Both the position numbers and the translations under genes were made by a program. This document shows positions 26,389 to 35,200 of a stretch of DNA of 62,922 bases, one piece after another. Numbering within the stretch: position 1 is the stretch's first letter; each line of letters begins with the position of its first letter. The stretch spans positions 1 through 62,922 of the forward strand of contig NZ_APHR01000002.1 in assembly GCF_000349205.1 (NCBI RefSeq). The letters are read 5' to 3'. Source of the stretch: Methylophaga lonarensis MPL. GTDB taxonomy: Bacteria > Pseudomonadota > Gammaproteobacteria > Nitrosococcales > Methylophagaceae. The notes under the pieces were generated by a model, which saw only the letters and a program-made list of their open reading frames with translations, was not told the origin of the DNA and did not search any database.

Positions 26389-27714
26389 TTACCTCAGATT
26401 GATAATGGTCTGAGTAATGGCATTGTTGGTCTCGATGGCTTTTGAGTTTGCCTGGAAGTTACGCTGTGCTGTGATCAGTCCCACCAGCTCCTTGGTGAGA
26501 TCAACATTTGAAGTTTCCAGAGCACCCGCTTTGACTTCACCAAAGCTTCCGGTACCGGCTTCACCCGCAATTACAGGGCCGGAATCCGTTGTTTCCTTCC
26601 AGGAGGTATTGCCGATTTTGTTCAAAGCCTGTGGGTTAGCAAAATTACCTAAGGCAATTTTGCCGATAGGCACAGCCTGACCGTTACTATAGGTTGCCCG
26701 GATAAGACCATCGTCACTGACATCCACTCCGGTCAGGCGGCCTGTCGGGAAGCCATTGACCGTTAACGCGCCAACATTGAACGGGCCGGAGTTCTGCGTC
26801 GTGCCAGCGAAACTGACATTCACATCCTGAACTGCAGCACCACTTTGGAATTGCGTCGTTGGCGGACTGAAATTCAGTTCAAGCGGCGGATCAACGCTAT
26901 CCAGTGCGCCTTGAGTGGTAAAACTCAGTCGTGATTCACCCAAAAGCACTCGACCATTTACACCCGCGTTATCGAAAATATCGTCCGCAGAAATATAAGC
27001 CGCTACCTGCCATTGGTTGAAACCCACAGGACCACCACCATCATCAGCATCTGGGTCGATTTTCTGATAGTAGTAGGTAATGACATGTTCATTCCCCAAT
27101 GAGTCATAAATCGTAGCCGAGGTTGAATGGTTGTAAGTCGTTGGATCTGATGGGTCAATCGTCAGTACGTTGCCTGCACCATCATCAATCCCTGTCGCGT
27201 TCGATGGCAAGTTGGTCGCAATTCGAAGATCCGTCGTTGACTCTGGCGCTCCAACTGCAGGTGGCAATTGTAACGGCTGTGTCGCATTCATTGTGGTAGC
27301 AGAGATATTACCCTCAGCATCGACAGGGAATGTGCGTAAATACCAACCTTGATTATTCACCACATAACCATCCTTGTTAACACCAAACTCACCGGCACGG
27401 GTGTAAATGATCTCACCGGAACCCAGCTCAGGTGCCAGAGCAAAGAACCCTTCACCACTGATGGCAAGATCTAGAGCATTTTCAGTGAACTCAAGGTTAC
27501 CCTGGGCAAATTGCTGCGAAACATTCCTTAACACAACACCATTACCAATCGCTGTATTACTGGTAGTGCCAAAGGCAGATACCGCAAACACGTCAGCAAA
27601 CTCGGCTCGAGAGTTTTTGAAACCGGTTGTGTTAACGTTAGCGATGTTATTGGATTTGACATTTAAATCGGCAGTTGCCGCATTCAAACCACTTAATGCT
27701 GTACTGAAAGACAT
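26389..27714 (-). CDS. flgE: Flagellar hook protein FlgE
   Basis: Hook subunit of 441 aa. The N terminus MSFSTALSGLNAATADLNVK with [20 protein letters not shown] and the C-terminal [20 protein letters not shown] are canonical; the middle holds the variable hook domains. It lies 11 bases after flgD, the hook cap gene. Confidence 0.98.
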   Translation of the reverse strand: MSFSTALSGLNAATADLNVKSNNIANVNTTGFKNSRAEFADVFAVSAFGTTSNTAIGNGVVLRNVSQQFAQGNLEFTENALDLAISGEGFFALAPELGSGEIIYTRAGEFGVNKDGYVVNNQGWYLRTFPVDAEGNISATTMNATQPLQLPPAVGAPESTTDLRIATNLPSNATGIDDGAGNVLTIDPSDPTTYNHSTSATIYDSLGNEHVITYYYQKIDPDADDGGGPVGFNQWQVAAYISADDIFDNAGVNGRVLLGESRLSFTTQGALDSVDPPLELNFSPPTTQFQSGAAVQDVNVSFAGTTQNSGPFNVGALTVNGFPTGRLTGVDVSDDGLIRATYSNGQAVPIGKIALGNFANPQALNKIGNTSWKETTDSGPVIAGEAGTGSFGEVKAGALETSNVDLTKELVGLITAQRNFQANSKAIETNNAITQTIINLR

Positions 27715-27725
27715 TGACTGCCTCC

Positions 27726-28403
27726 TTAAATAATTTCCTGAACTTCACTGAAGGGTACCGAACCAATGGCACCCAGATTTATCGTCAACCCCTGACCGCC
27801 AGATCCCACCAAAACGCTGTCTACTTTGGCAATCACGGCAGTTCCAAATGCATTGTTTTTACCATCCACGGTTCCTGTAGCTCGGAATTGATAAACGGCT
27901 TCAGGGGCTACTTCACCATTGTCATCAAACCCATCCCAGGTAAAGTTGGTGTAGCCTCGGGCTGCGCCCATGTCGATGGTTCTGACCACAACCCCTGCTT
28001 CGTTGTAGATGGTGACTTTCAAGTCAGTGACCGGCTCAGCGACATTGATTTGTCCTTTAAGGCCAGTCTCTGCCGACAGGTAGCCAATAGAGGCTGGAAC
28101 CAGTACCGAACGCCCCACCAGTGAAGATCCCTGAAGAGCTTGATCTGATTGCATGGCCTTGGCAAAGCTGGCAAATGATTTCTGCAAATCTGAGATGCCA
28201 CTGACCGTTCCAAACGAGGCAATTTGCCCCAGGAAATCACCACTCTCCATTGGCGAAAGCGGATCCTGATTCATCAACTGGGTTGTCATCAGAGACATGA
28301 AATCCTCCATTGCCAGCTGACCTACGTTTTTCTCCTCATCTTTGCTATTCAAATTTGAGTTGAGGAAAGCATATGGGTTGTCGCCTACACCGTTGATTGC
28401 CAT
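27726..28403 (-). CDS. flgD: Hook-capping scaffold protein FlgD
   Basis: FlgD caps the growing hook and is later discarded. At 225 aa it has the conserved N-terminal segment (MEDFMSLMTTQLMNQDPLSP, then MESGDFLGQIASF) and C-terminal beta domains with FTWDGFDDNGEVAPEAVYQF. The start has TGAGG upstream, which is part of the stop of the preceding small ORF. Confidence 0.97.
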   Translation of the reverse strand: MAINGVGDNPYAFLNSNLNSKDEEKNVGQLAMEDFMSLMTTQLMNQDPLSPMESGDFLGQIASFGTVSGISDLQKSFASFAKAMQSDQALQGSSLVGRSVLVPASIGYLSAETGLKGQINVAEPVTDLKVTIYNEAGVVVRTIDMGAARGYTNFTWDGFDDNGEVAPEAVYQFRATGTVDGKNNAFGTAVIAKVDSVLVGSGGQGLTINLGAIGSVPFSEVQEII

Positions 28404-28412
28404 GTCGATGCC

Positions 28413-28625
28413 TCAGTGAATAAGGTTGCAGAGCTCATGCTGCTCAGCAACCAGAAGATTAGTAAAAAGTTGTTGTTGGTAAGGCTGTTGCCTGGCTGGG
28501 AAGTCCAATTCGTCGACAACCACCCCAGATTGAGCAGGGCTTGGCAAATCCTGCCACCAGATGATGGCTGGCATGCCTGATTGCAAATCAATCGCTATCG
28601 GATTTTGGTAGGTGTGACTGCTCAT
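28413..28625 (-). CDS. Small uncharacterised protein between flgC and flgD
   Basis: A 70-codon ORF filling almost the whole flgC-flgD gap. Its ATG comes one base after the flgC stop (TAG-T-ATG) and its stop lies 9 bases before the flgD ATG, the geometry of translational coupling. The product starts MSSHTYQNPIAIDLQSGMPA, contains an IIWWQDLP stretch, is glutamine-rich near the C terminus and has no signal peptide, membrane helix or cysteine motif. I do not recognise the family. There is no independent ribosome site, so expression would depend on reinitiation. It could be an assembly accessory protein or an untranslated spacer. Confidence 0.5.
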   Translation of the reverse strand: MSSHTYQNPIAIDLQSGMPAIIWWQDLPSPAQSGVVVDELDFPARQQPYQQQLFTNLLVAEQHELCNLIH

Positions 28626-28626
28626 A

Positions 28627-29040
28627 CTATTTACCCATCTGCAGTGTGCGTATCAGCAACTGTTTGGATGTGTTGGCTATCTCGACATTGTTTTGATACG
28701 AACGGGATGCCGACATCATGTTGGCCATTTCAGCAATGGGATCGACATTTGAGTGGTACACAAAACCATTTTCATCGGCCATCGGGTGTGCAGGGTTGTA
28801 TTCCTGTTTAACCGGCGCCTGGCTTTCGACAATGCCTCGAACTTGAACGGAACCGGGTTTGAAACCATCCTGCGCATCATCAAGCACCGTCGCGAAAACT
28901 GGCTGTCTTGAGCGGTAAGTTTCGCCAACACTACTGCTCACACTATCTGCATTGGCCAGGTTACTGGCTGTGGTGTTGAGCCGAAGCGATTGAGCACTCA
29001 TTCCGCTTCCTGCAATATCGAAAATATTGAATAACGACAT
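28627..29040 (-). CDS. flgC: Flagellar proximal rod protein FlgC
   Basis: Proximal rod subunit, 137 aa. MSLFNIFDIAGSGMSAQSLR, LNTTASNLANADS and the C-terminal NMMSASRSYQNNVEIANTSK are diagnostic. It lies 4 bases after the flgB stop. Confidence 0.98.
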   Translation of the reverse strand: MSLFNIFDIAGSGMSAQSLRLNTTASNLANADSVSSSVGETYRSRQPVFATVLDDAQDGFKPGSVQVRGIVESQAPVKQEYNPAHPMADENGFVYHSNVDPIAEMANMMSASRSYQNNVEIANTSKQLLIRTLQMGK

Positions 29041-29044
29041 CGTA

Positions 29045-29446
29045 TTATTCTCCTCGGATAGCCTTGGTCAGGCTCTGAAAGCGACTGCCAAGGAACTCAA
29101 GACTTGCCTGATACTGGACTGCATTTTGCATAAACTGTGATTGTTCGACTTGCTCATCGACCGTGTTGCCATCCAGAGAATCTTGCATGGTTTGACGGTA
29201 CTGCAGCTGCGAGTCAAAACTGCTGCTTCCGGAACCGGCAATATGTTTCTGATGGGTGGTATTAAGAGAAGGTGAAGTCTGGCCGCTGGCGGCCATTTTC
29301 AGGGCTGATTGAAAATCAATATCCCGAGCTTTGTAATTAGGGGTATCAGCATTGGCCAGATTCGTTGCCAGCAGCTCAGCGCGCTGAGAACGCACACGCA
29401 AGGCGTCTGCGTGAATTCCTAGGGCTGAATCGAAGTTTATCGGCAT
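29045..29446 (-). CDS. flgB: Flagellar proximal rod protein FlgB
   Basis: First gene of the rod-hook operon, 133 aa. MPINFDSALGIHADALRVRS, LLATNLANADTPNYKARDID and the C-terminal AVQYQASLEFLGSRFQSLTK identify FlgB. I chose the ATG at 29446 over an upstream TTG because GGAG lies 9 bases before it and the predicted sigma-54 start (about 29473) leaves a 27-base leader. Confidence 0.97.
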   Translation of the reverse strand: MPINFDSALGIHADALRVRSQRAELLATNLANADTPNYKARDIDFQSALKMAASGQTSPSLNTTHQKHIAGSGSSSFDSQLQYRQTMQDSLDGNTVDEQVEQSQFMQNAVQYQASLEFLGSRFQSLTKAIRGE

Positions 29447-29483
29447 GGTTGACTCCAACTTTAATCTTTTTGTACAGAATCAA

Positions 29484-29500
29484 AGCATCAAACATGCCAT
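29484..29500 (-). promoter_or_regulatory. Sigma-54 promoter for the flgB operon
   Basis: ATGGCATGTTTGATGCT on the minus strand: TGGCA at -24, ATGCT at -12, GG-N10-GC spacing. The very AT-rich stretch just upstream (29500-29540) could help DNA bending for an activator. Confidence 0.75.
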
Positions 29501-29553
29501 AACGAAAAATTATATATAATTCAATTAGATAAAAATAATGCGGCAACAGCGTC

Positions 29554-29580
29554 AAAAAAATAGCGGCAAGCTTTGCCGCT
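29554..29580 (-). terminator. Orphan intrinsic terminator on the minus strand
   Basis: An 8-bp stem (AGCGGCAA / TTGCCGCT, 3-base loop) is followed on the minus strand by A and seven T. No annotated minus-strand gene lies upstream: the next gene to the right, fimT, is on the plus strand. It therefore ends either a small RNA or antisense transcription, and it insulates the flgB promoter. Confidence 0.7.
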
Positions 29581-29698
29581 CTCCGGCAAACACCGGTCAA
29601 AGCCTCCTAAGTCTTTGATAAATGACAACCAATTCACGCTTTTGTGAAATTGTCCTGATGGATCATCAATAAGGCTTGACCCTGCAATATCCAGGGTC
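29562..29698 (-). ncRNA. Candidate small RNA with GGA motifs and serial hairpins
   Basis: The minus strand upstream of the orphan terminator can fold into TCAAAG / CTTTGA (29597-29618, loop carrying AGGAGG), CCGG / CCGG (29583-29596) and the terminator hairpin. A farther GACCCTG / CAGGGTC repeat lies at 29678-29698. Four GGA motifs fall at 29690-29692, 29653-29655, 29605-29607 and 29582-29584. GGA in hairpin loops is the hallmark of RsmY/CsrB-type RNAs that bind CsrA. No convincing promoter or GacA site was found; an extended -10-like TGTTATAGA (29697-29705) would start transcription inside the first repeat. Speculative. Confidence 0.25.
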
Positions 29699-29734
29699 TA
29701 TAACAAAACATAAACTCAATATTGAGGCCAGCAG

Positions 29735-30286
29735 GTGAATACAACTCGTTACACCGGCGGTTTCACGATCATCGAGCTGATGATTACCTTGTTCATTGCA
29801 GGGATTTTGGTTGCCGTCGCGGCACCCAGTTTTAATCGGCTACTCGTGGATAACCGCCTGACCACAGAAGCAAATTTATTGCTTTCAAGCCTACAGACAG
29901 CTCGCAGTGAAGCGGCAATGCGGGGTGTTAACGTCACCCTGCGCATACCCGATGCGGCTGCCAATCAAGTGTGGGATCAAGGCTGGATATTGTTCACTGA
30001 TTGGGGCGCAAACGCGACGCCCGGTGCCAATATTGATACTGGCAATTGCGCCAACGAAGAAAATTGCATTTTGCAACAGAGGGATGCAGTCACTGCAACT
30101 GGCCTCACCATTCGAAGCAACAACTACGCAAGATGGATTTCATTTGATCCATCAGGCAGACCCCGAAGTGCTGCCTTACCTAACGGTACGTTCACTCTGT
30201 GCATTGGTGATCAGGGCCGTCAGGTCATAGTGAACAACACTGGCCGCTCTCGAGTTCAGGAGGCACCGAATGGCACCTGTCCTTAG
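29735..30286 (+). CDS. fimT: Type IV minor pilin, FimT/FimU (GspH) family
   Basis: Minor pseudopilin of 183 aa. A prepilin peptidase site GG/FTIIELMITLF follows a nine-residue leader; Glu at +5 is present, and the hydrophobic helix IAGILVAVAAPSFNRLL comes next. The C-terminal GspH-like beta domain has two pairs of cysteines. In the P. aeruginosa FimU-PilVWX-PilY1-PilE set these proteins prime pilus assembly. The start is GTG with GAGG 8 bases upstream. It is the first gene of the operon and overlaps pilV by 17 bases. Confidence 0.9.
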   Translation: MNTTRYTGGFTIIELMITLFIAGILVAVAAPSFNRLLVDNRLTTEANLLLSSLQTARSEAAMRGVNVTLRIPDAAANQVWDQGWILFTDWGANATPGANIDTGNCANEENCILQQRDAVTATGLTIRSNNYARWISFDPSGRPRSAALPNGTFTLCIGDQGRQVIVNNTGRSRVQEAPNGTCP

Positions 30287-30740
30287 ACATCAAAAAGGCT
30301 TCAGTCTGTTTGAGGTACTCATTGCCTTGTTTGTGCTGGCCGTTGGCTTGTTAGGACTGGCACACCTTCAACTGACTACACTCAAAAACGTGCAGAGTGC
30401 AGAGTTTCGCTCCCAGGCGTCTATCTTAGCTGCCGATATTTTTGACAAAATGCGCGCCAATCAGCCAGCCGCAAGAGCAGGAAACTATAATTTTGCTTTC
30501 GATGATGATGCGCCAGTGGCCCCTGATACAGTTGCAGAATTTGACCTCATCGACTGGCTGGGTGCTGTATCAACATCCCTGCCCCAAGGTAGCGGCGCCA
30601 TTGGCTGTCCCAACTTTAATCCCGGTGCAGATTTTATCTGTCAAATCACCATTCGCTGGAACGAAACACAAATCGGTGACGCTGATACTGATTACGGTGA
30701 GCTCGGCCAGTCAGAATTCATTTTCTCCGGAGCCATCTGA
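30270..30740 (+). CDS. pilV: Type IV minor pilin PilV
   Basis: Minor pilin of 156 aa with the leader MAPVLRHQKG/FSLFEVLIALFVLAVGLLG: Phe+1, Glu+5 and a long hydrophobic helix. PilV-type GLAHLQLTTLKNVQSAEFRS follows the helix. AGGAGG lies 6 bases before the ATG, inside the end of fimT, and the stop overlaps the pilW start (TGATG). Confidence 0.92.
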   Translation: MAPVLRHQKGFSLFEVLIALFVLAVGLLGLAHLQLTTLKNVQSAEFRSQASILAADIFDKMRANQPAARAGNYNFAFDDDAPVAPDTVAEFDLIDWLGAVSTSLPQGSGAIGCPNFNPGADFICQITIRWNETQIGDADTDYGELGQSEFIFSGAI

Positions 30741-31681
30741 TGAATGGCATAAAACATCTGCAAAAGGGTCTGTCCTTAATCGAGCTCATGGTGGCGATTG
30801 TGATTGGTTTACTGCTGGTTGCTGGTGTAACCCAACTCTTTGCTAACAATCGTCAGGTCTACAATGTTCAGGACAATCGCGCTCGCATGCAGGAAAATGG
30901 ACGTTATGCACTGCATGCCCTGACAGAAGCAATTCAGCGTGCAGGCTATATCGGTTGTGCCACTCGAAGTGGTCCAAACATCACCAATACACTGGATAGT
31001 AACCCCGGCTTTCTTGAAGACTTTGAAATTTCACTTCAAGGTAACAATGCCAGCGGACCAAGCAATTGGACGCCTAGCCAGGATGCCAGCATCAGCAGCC
31101 CACTATCTGGAAATGACATTATCACGGTCAGAACAGGCATTGGTTCTCCTATTCGGGTATTGGATCACGATAGCAGTAATCAGCAGATTGAGCTGGGCTC
31201 CAATCATGGCCTTGCTGCCAATGACATCGTCATGGTCTCTGATTGCTTAAGCGCCGTCATCCTTCAAATTGAGAACGTTGTTGGCAATAACATTACCTAC
31301 GATGCAGATATTGATCTGCAATTTGATATCCCAAGTGCCCATATCACTCGACTGGCCACCCGTAGTTTGTACATCAGAACGAATCCTGATGGTCTTCCCG
31401 CTCTCTACCAGCGTATCAACAACGATGCGGCACAAGAGCTGGTAACCGGAATAGAAAATCTGCAAATCTTGTTCGGTGAAGATACCAATCAGGATGGGGC
31501 CGCCAATGTTTACGTTTCTGCCAATACCATTGGTGATTGGGGAGATGTGGTGAGCGTGAGAGTCATGCTGGACGCCACCAGCATTGAAGACAACGTGGCA
31601 TTGCAACAACGCGCAGAAGGCGATCGCCGTCTGAGTACCAGCTTCCAGAAAACAATCGCTCTCAGGAATCGATTGCCATGA
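30740..31681 (+). CDS. pilW: Type IV minor pilin PilW
   Basis: Minor pilin of 313 aa, the usual size for PilW. The cleavage site KG/LSLIELMVAIVIGLLLVAG (Leu+1, Glu+5) is followed by NRQVYNVQDNRARMQENGRY, a PilW hallmark, and CATRSGPNITNT. It is part of the priming subcomplex with PilV, PilX and FimT. Its stop overlaps the pilX start by 4 bases. Confidence 0.93.
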   Translation: MNGIKHLQKGLSLIELMVAIVIGLLLVAGVTQLFANNRQVYNVQDNRARMQENGRYALHALTEAIQRAGYIGCATRSGPNITNTLDSNPGFLEDFEISLQGNNASGPSNWTPSQDASISSPLSGNDIITVRTGIGSPIRVLDHDSSNQQIELGSNHGLAANDIVMVSDCLSAVILQIENVVGNNITYDADIDLQFDIPSAHITRLATRSLYIRTNPDGLPALYQRINNDAAQELVTGIENLQILFGEDTNQDGAANVYVSANTIGDWGDVVSVRVMLDATSIEDNVALQQRAEGDRRLSTSFQKTIALRNRLP

Positions 31682-32226
31682 ACCGATTTCACCGAATCAA
31701 GTCAATCCAACAAACAGGCGCCACTCTGATTATAAGCTTGATCGTCTTGGTGTTAATGACCATTATCGGTCTTGCCGCTATGAGAAGTAGCATGATGCAG
31801 GAACGCATGGCGTCTAATACCCGCGACTACGAACTGGCCAGTCAAGCTGCTGAAACAGCACTCCGCGAAGCTGAGAACTGGCTGATTTCCCAGGTCAACG
31901 AGCCCATCCCTGGTGCATCTCGCGTGTGGTTGCTCAACGATATGCATCCCAATCCCAATGAAGCTCGAAACTGGTGGGAAATGCCGGCAAGAGGACGCGC
32001 CTGGTGGCTTGCGAATGCAGTTGCATACTCGGGTCCAGCTTTGGCAAACATTAACAGCCAACCCAGATCAATAATCGAACATCAGTCCTTTATCACCGAC
32101 GACTTGCTAATCGGCACAGGTAGCAATACGACCGGAATCGACTACTATCGCATCACTGCTCGAGGTTCAGGTGGTAGTGACCAGTCCCGTGTGCTGATAC
32201 AGAGCACTGTGAGTAAAAGGTATTAG
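31678..32226 (+). CDS. pilX: Type IV pilus assembly protein PilX
   Basis: A 182-aa PilX family protein. The start has QQTG/ATLIISLIVLVLMTIIGLA, a prepilin-like helix lacking the usual Glu+5, as in other PilX proteins. SSMMQERMASNTRDYELASQ and AETALREAENWL are family signatures. The ATG overlaps the pilW stop. It lies 2 bases upstream of pilY1, the adhesin with which PilX interacts. Confidence 0.93.
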   Translation: MNRFHRIKSIQQTGATLIISLIVLVLMTIIGLAAMRSSMMQERMASNTRDYELASQAAETALREAENWLISQVNEPIPGASRVWLLNDMHPNPNEARNWWEMPARGRAWWLANAVAYSGPALANINSQPRSIIEHQSFITDDLLIGTGSNTTGIDYYRITARGSGGSDQSRVLIQSTVSKRY

Positions 32227-32228
32227 CC

Positions 32229-35200
32229 ATGAAAACTGCTTTAAACAGATATTTTGCGATGCTGGTGCTGAGCGTCCTATCAGCTTCAAATGTCGCCAGC
32301 TCAGAACTGGATCTGGCTCAGGTTCCGCTCTACCTGACTTCGGGTGTTGATCCCAACATCATGTTTATTATTGACGATTCAGGCTCAATGTTTTTCGAGG
32401 TTACCCCGGACTCTGTTGCTTTTCCTGAAAGTGCCAGTTCTTATGCTGCTTACGTGTATCCAAGAGCTAATAATGTCTATGGCCCATCAGACTATTCTCA
32501 TACATTACTCAGAGTTGCTGAGGTCACTGATACAGATCCGTATGCGGCAATGACCCGTACACACACTATTAATACTAACTACTACGATCCAAGTAAAACC
32601 TACACGCCATGGATACGAGCTGATGGTTCACTCTATCCTAATGCGACTCCAGCATGTGCGTGGCATAATCCCGAAAATACTGGCACCTGCCCAAGTGGCT
32701 CTGGAACTGATGGGGCGGTCAATAACCTTGCCCGAGACCTGACACGTAACAACGGACGCTGGAATAGCAACACCTGGCAAACCTGTACTAGTGCAGGAAC
32801 TTGTACCAGTTCAAGTACCGCGAGAACTTTCTGGCCAGCTGTTTATTACACTCATACAGGTGGTGATATTTGGAATCGTAATAATTACACGCGCACCGAA
32901 ATTCGCTCCACCACCGCCACATACTCTGGACACGGCCGTATCAACCGAACCGACTGTACCGCAGGTGTCTGTAGCTACGCACAGGAAATACAGAATTTTG
33001 CCAACTGGTATACCTACTATCGCTCTCGCATACTTGCTTCCCGGGCAGGTATCGGAAGGGCATTTGCACAGCAAGGCCCTAATATGCGGGTTGGCTACGG
33101 CACCATCAACAAAGGCAACTCCACTGTTGATGGACAGAGTAACACCAGCACCATCGTTCGTGGTGTTCGTCAGTTTACTGGCACTGGACGTACTAACTTC
33201 TTTAACGAGCTGTATACACGGGACATTCCGGCATCCGGTACGCCGCTGCGCAAAGCACTTGATGATGCCGGTCAATACTTCTCCAGAACCGATTCTCGAG
33301 GTCCATGGAGTGACACCCCAGGTAGCCCAGATGGTGAGGACTTGATGTGCCGTCAAAGCTTTACCATCCTGATGACTGACGGTTACTGGTCTGGTGGCAC
33401 AAGTTTTCAGGCCAGCACGGCAGCAGCCCGTGCCAACGTCGACAATTCCGTCGGGCCGGTAATCACCGGCCCGGGCGGTCAGAGTTATCAATACACCCCA
33501 ACAGACCCATACAGAGACAACCAAAATAACACACTGGCCGATGTTGCCATGTACTATTGGTATCGCGATTTAAGGCCAGATCTGGATAATCTGGTGCCAA
33601 CGACACCGCAAAACGAGGCGTTCTGGCAACATATGGTGACCTTTGGTGTCGCCTTTGGTTTGACCGGCTCAGTTGATGCAGATGACGCTTGGGCAGCCGT
33701 CTCAACTGGCACAGCTATTAACTGGCCGGATACCGACTCAAACTCAAGTGTGGCGAACTGCCCTACGGATATTTGCCCAGCACGACTTGATGACTTGTTG
33801 CATGCTTCGATCAACGGTCGTGGTGGGTTCTTCAGCGCAGCTGATCCGGATACCTTTGCCACTGAGTTGAGTGGTGTTTTGTCTAATATCGCTGACAGAA
33901 CCTCCTCTGCCGCCTCAGTAGCACTCAACTCCGGCACAATTTCTGGAAGCACACGTGTCTATCAGGCACGTTTTGAGAGCGGTGGTTGGACAGGACAGCT
34001 TTTAGCTTATCCAATCCAAAGTAATGGAACCCTGGGTGGGCTTGAATGGGATGCTGGAAGTCTGATACCTGCGGCGAACAGCCGAGTCATTATTTCCCAT
34101 GATGGAACGGAAGGGGTGCCGTTTCGCTGGAGTAATCTTTCAGCCTCGCAACAGACTCAGCTGGTTAATGAAAACGTGCTCAACTACATTCGTGGTTCGC
34201 AATCCAACGAGGCTGTTAATGGTGGTACATTTCGAAATCGAACTCGAGTACTCGGAGATATCATCAACTCAAGTCCTGTCTTTTCTGGCGCACCTAATTC
34301 AAGATATCCAGATAACTGGGGCATCGGCGCCGCTGAAAACGCACAGCCCTATCGTAATTTCCGCATAGCACAAGCAAATCGCACTCCCTTGGTATTGGTA
34401 GGCGCTAATGATGGTATGTTGCATGGATTTAATGCCAACACAGGCGTTGAAATGTTCTCCTATGTACCTGCCAGCGTCTACTCACAATTACCTTTGCTAA
34501 CCAACCCGAACTACAGTCATCGTTATTTCGTTGATGGCAATCCAACGGTAGTTGATGCCTTTATCAATGGACAGTGGAGAACAGTGCTGGTCTCTGGATT
34601 AGGTGCTGGCGGGCAAGGAGTTTTTGCTCTCGATATCACAGATCCAGATTCATTTGCATCAGAAGCGACTGCTTCAAATAATGTCTTGTGGGAGTTCACT
34701 GATCTGGATGACAGGGATATGGGTTATAGTTTCGGTCAACCCAGTGTGGTCCGCCTCAACAACGGTAGCTGGGCCGTAATATTCACAGGCGGTTACAACA
34801 ATACTGCTGACAACGGTAATACTGGTAACAGTACCAACGACAGCTTAACCGGTAATGCCGTGCTTTATATCGTTGATCTTGCTACTGGTGATTTAATCAG
34901 AAAATTTGACACAGGTGTCGGACGAGCCCAGGATCCTACAGGTAACAACAGACCCAATGGGCTTGCCTCTCCAGCGGTTGTTGATATCAATGGTAGCTCC
35001 AGTGCAGATGCTGTTTACGCTGGCGATTTATTCGGCAACGTCTGGAAAATCAATCTCGCCAGTAGTGACCCGACAAGCTGGAATTTTGCCTACAACTCAG
35101 GAGGAAATCCTCAGCCACTGTTCACAGCCTGTCATGGTGTAAGCTGTAACTCTGGAAATTCACAACCAATCACCACCAGACCACAGGTTGTTCGCCATCC

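Noticed and set aside
28385-28591. Alternative minus-strand frame in the flgC-flgD gap (MICNQACQPS…)
   Set aside because: It overlaps the flgD start and lacks the tight coupling of the 28413-28625 frame.
29582-29618. Plus-strand GGCAAAC...TCAAAGCCTCC resembling the core of a c-di-GMP-I (GEMM) riboswitch ahead of fimT
   Set aside because: The hairpin that should separate the two conserved segments is missing and no second stem with the tetraloop receptor can be drawn; the same bases fit better as minus-strand hairpins.
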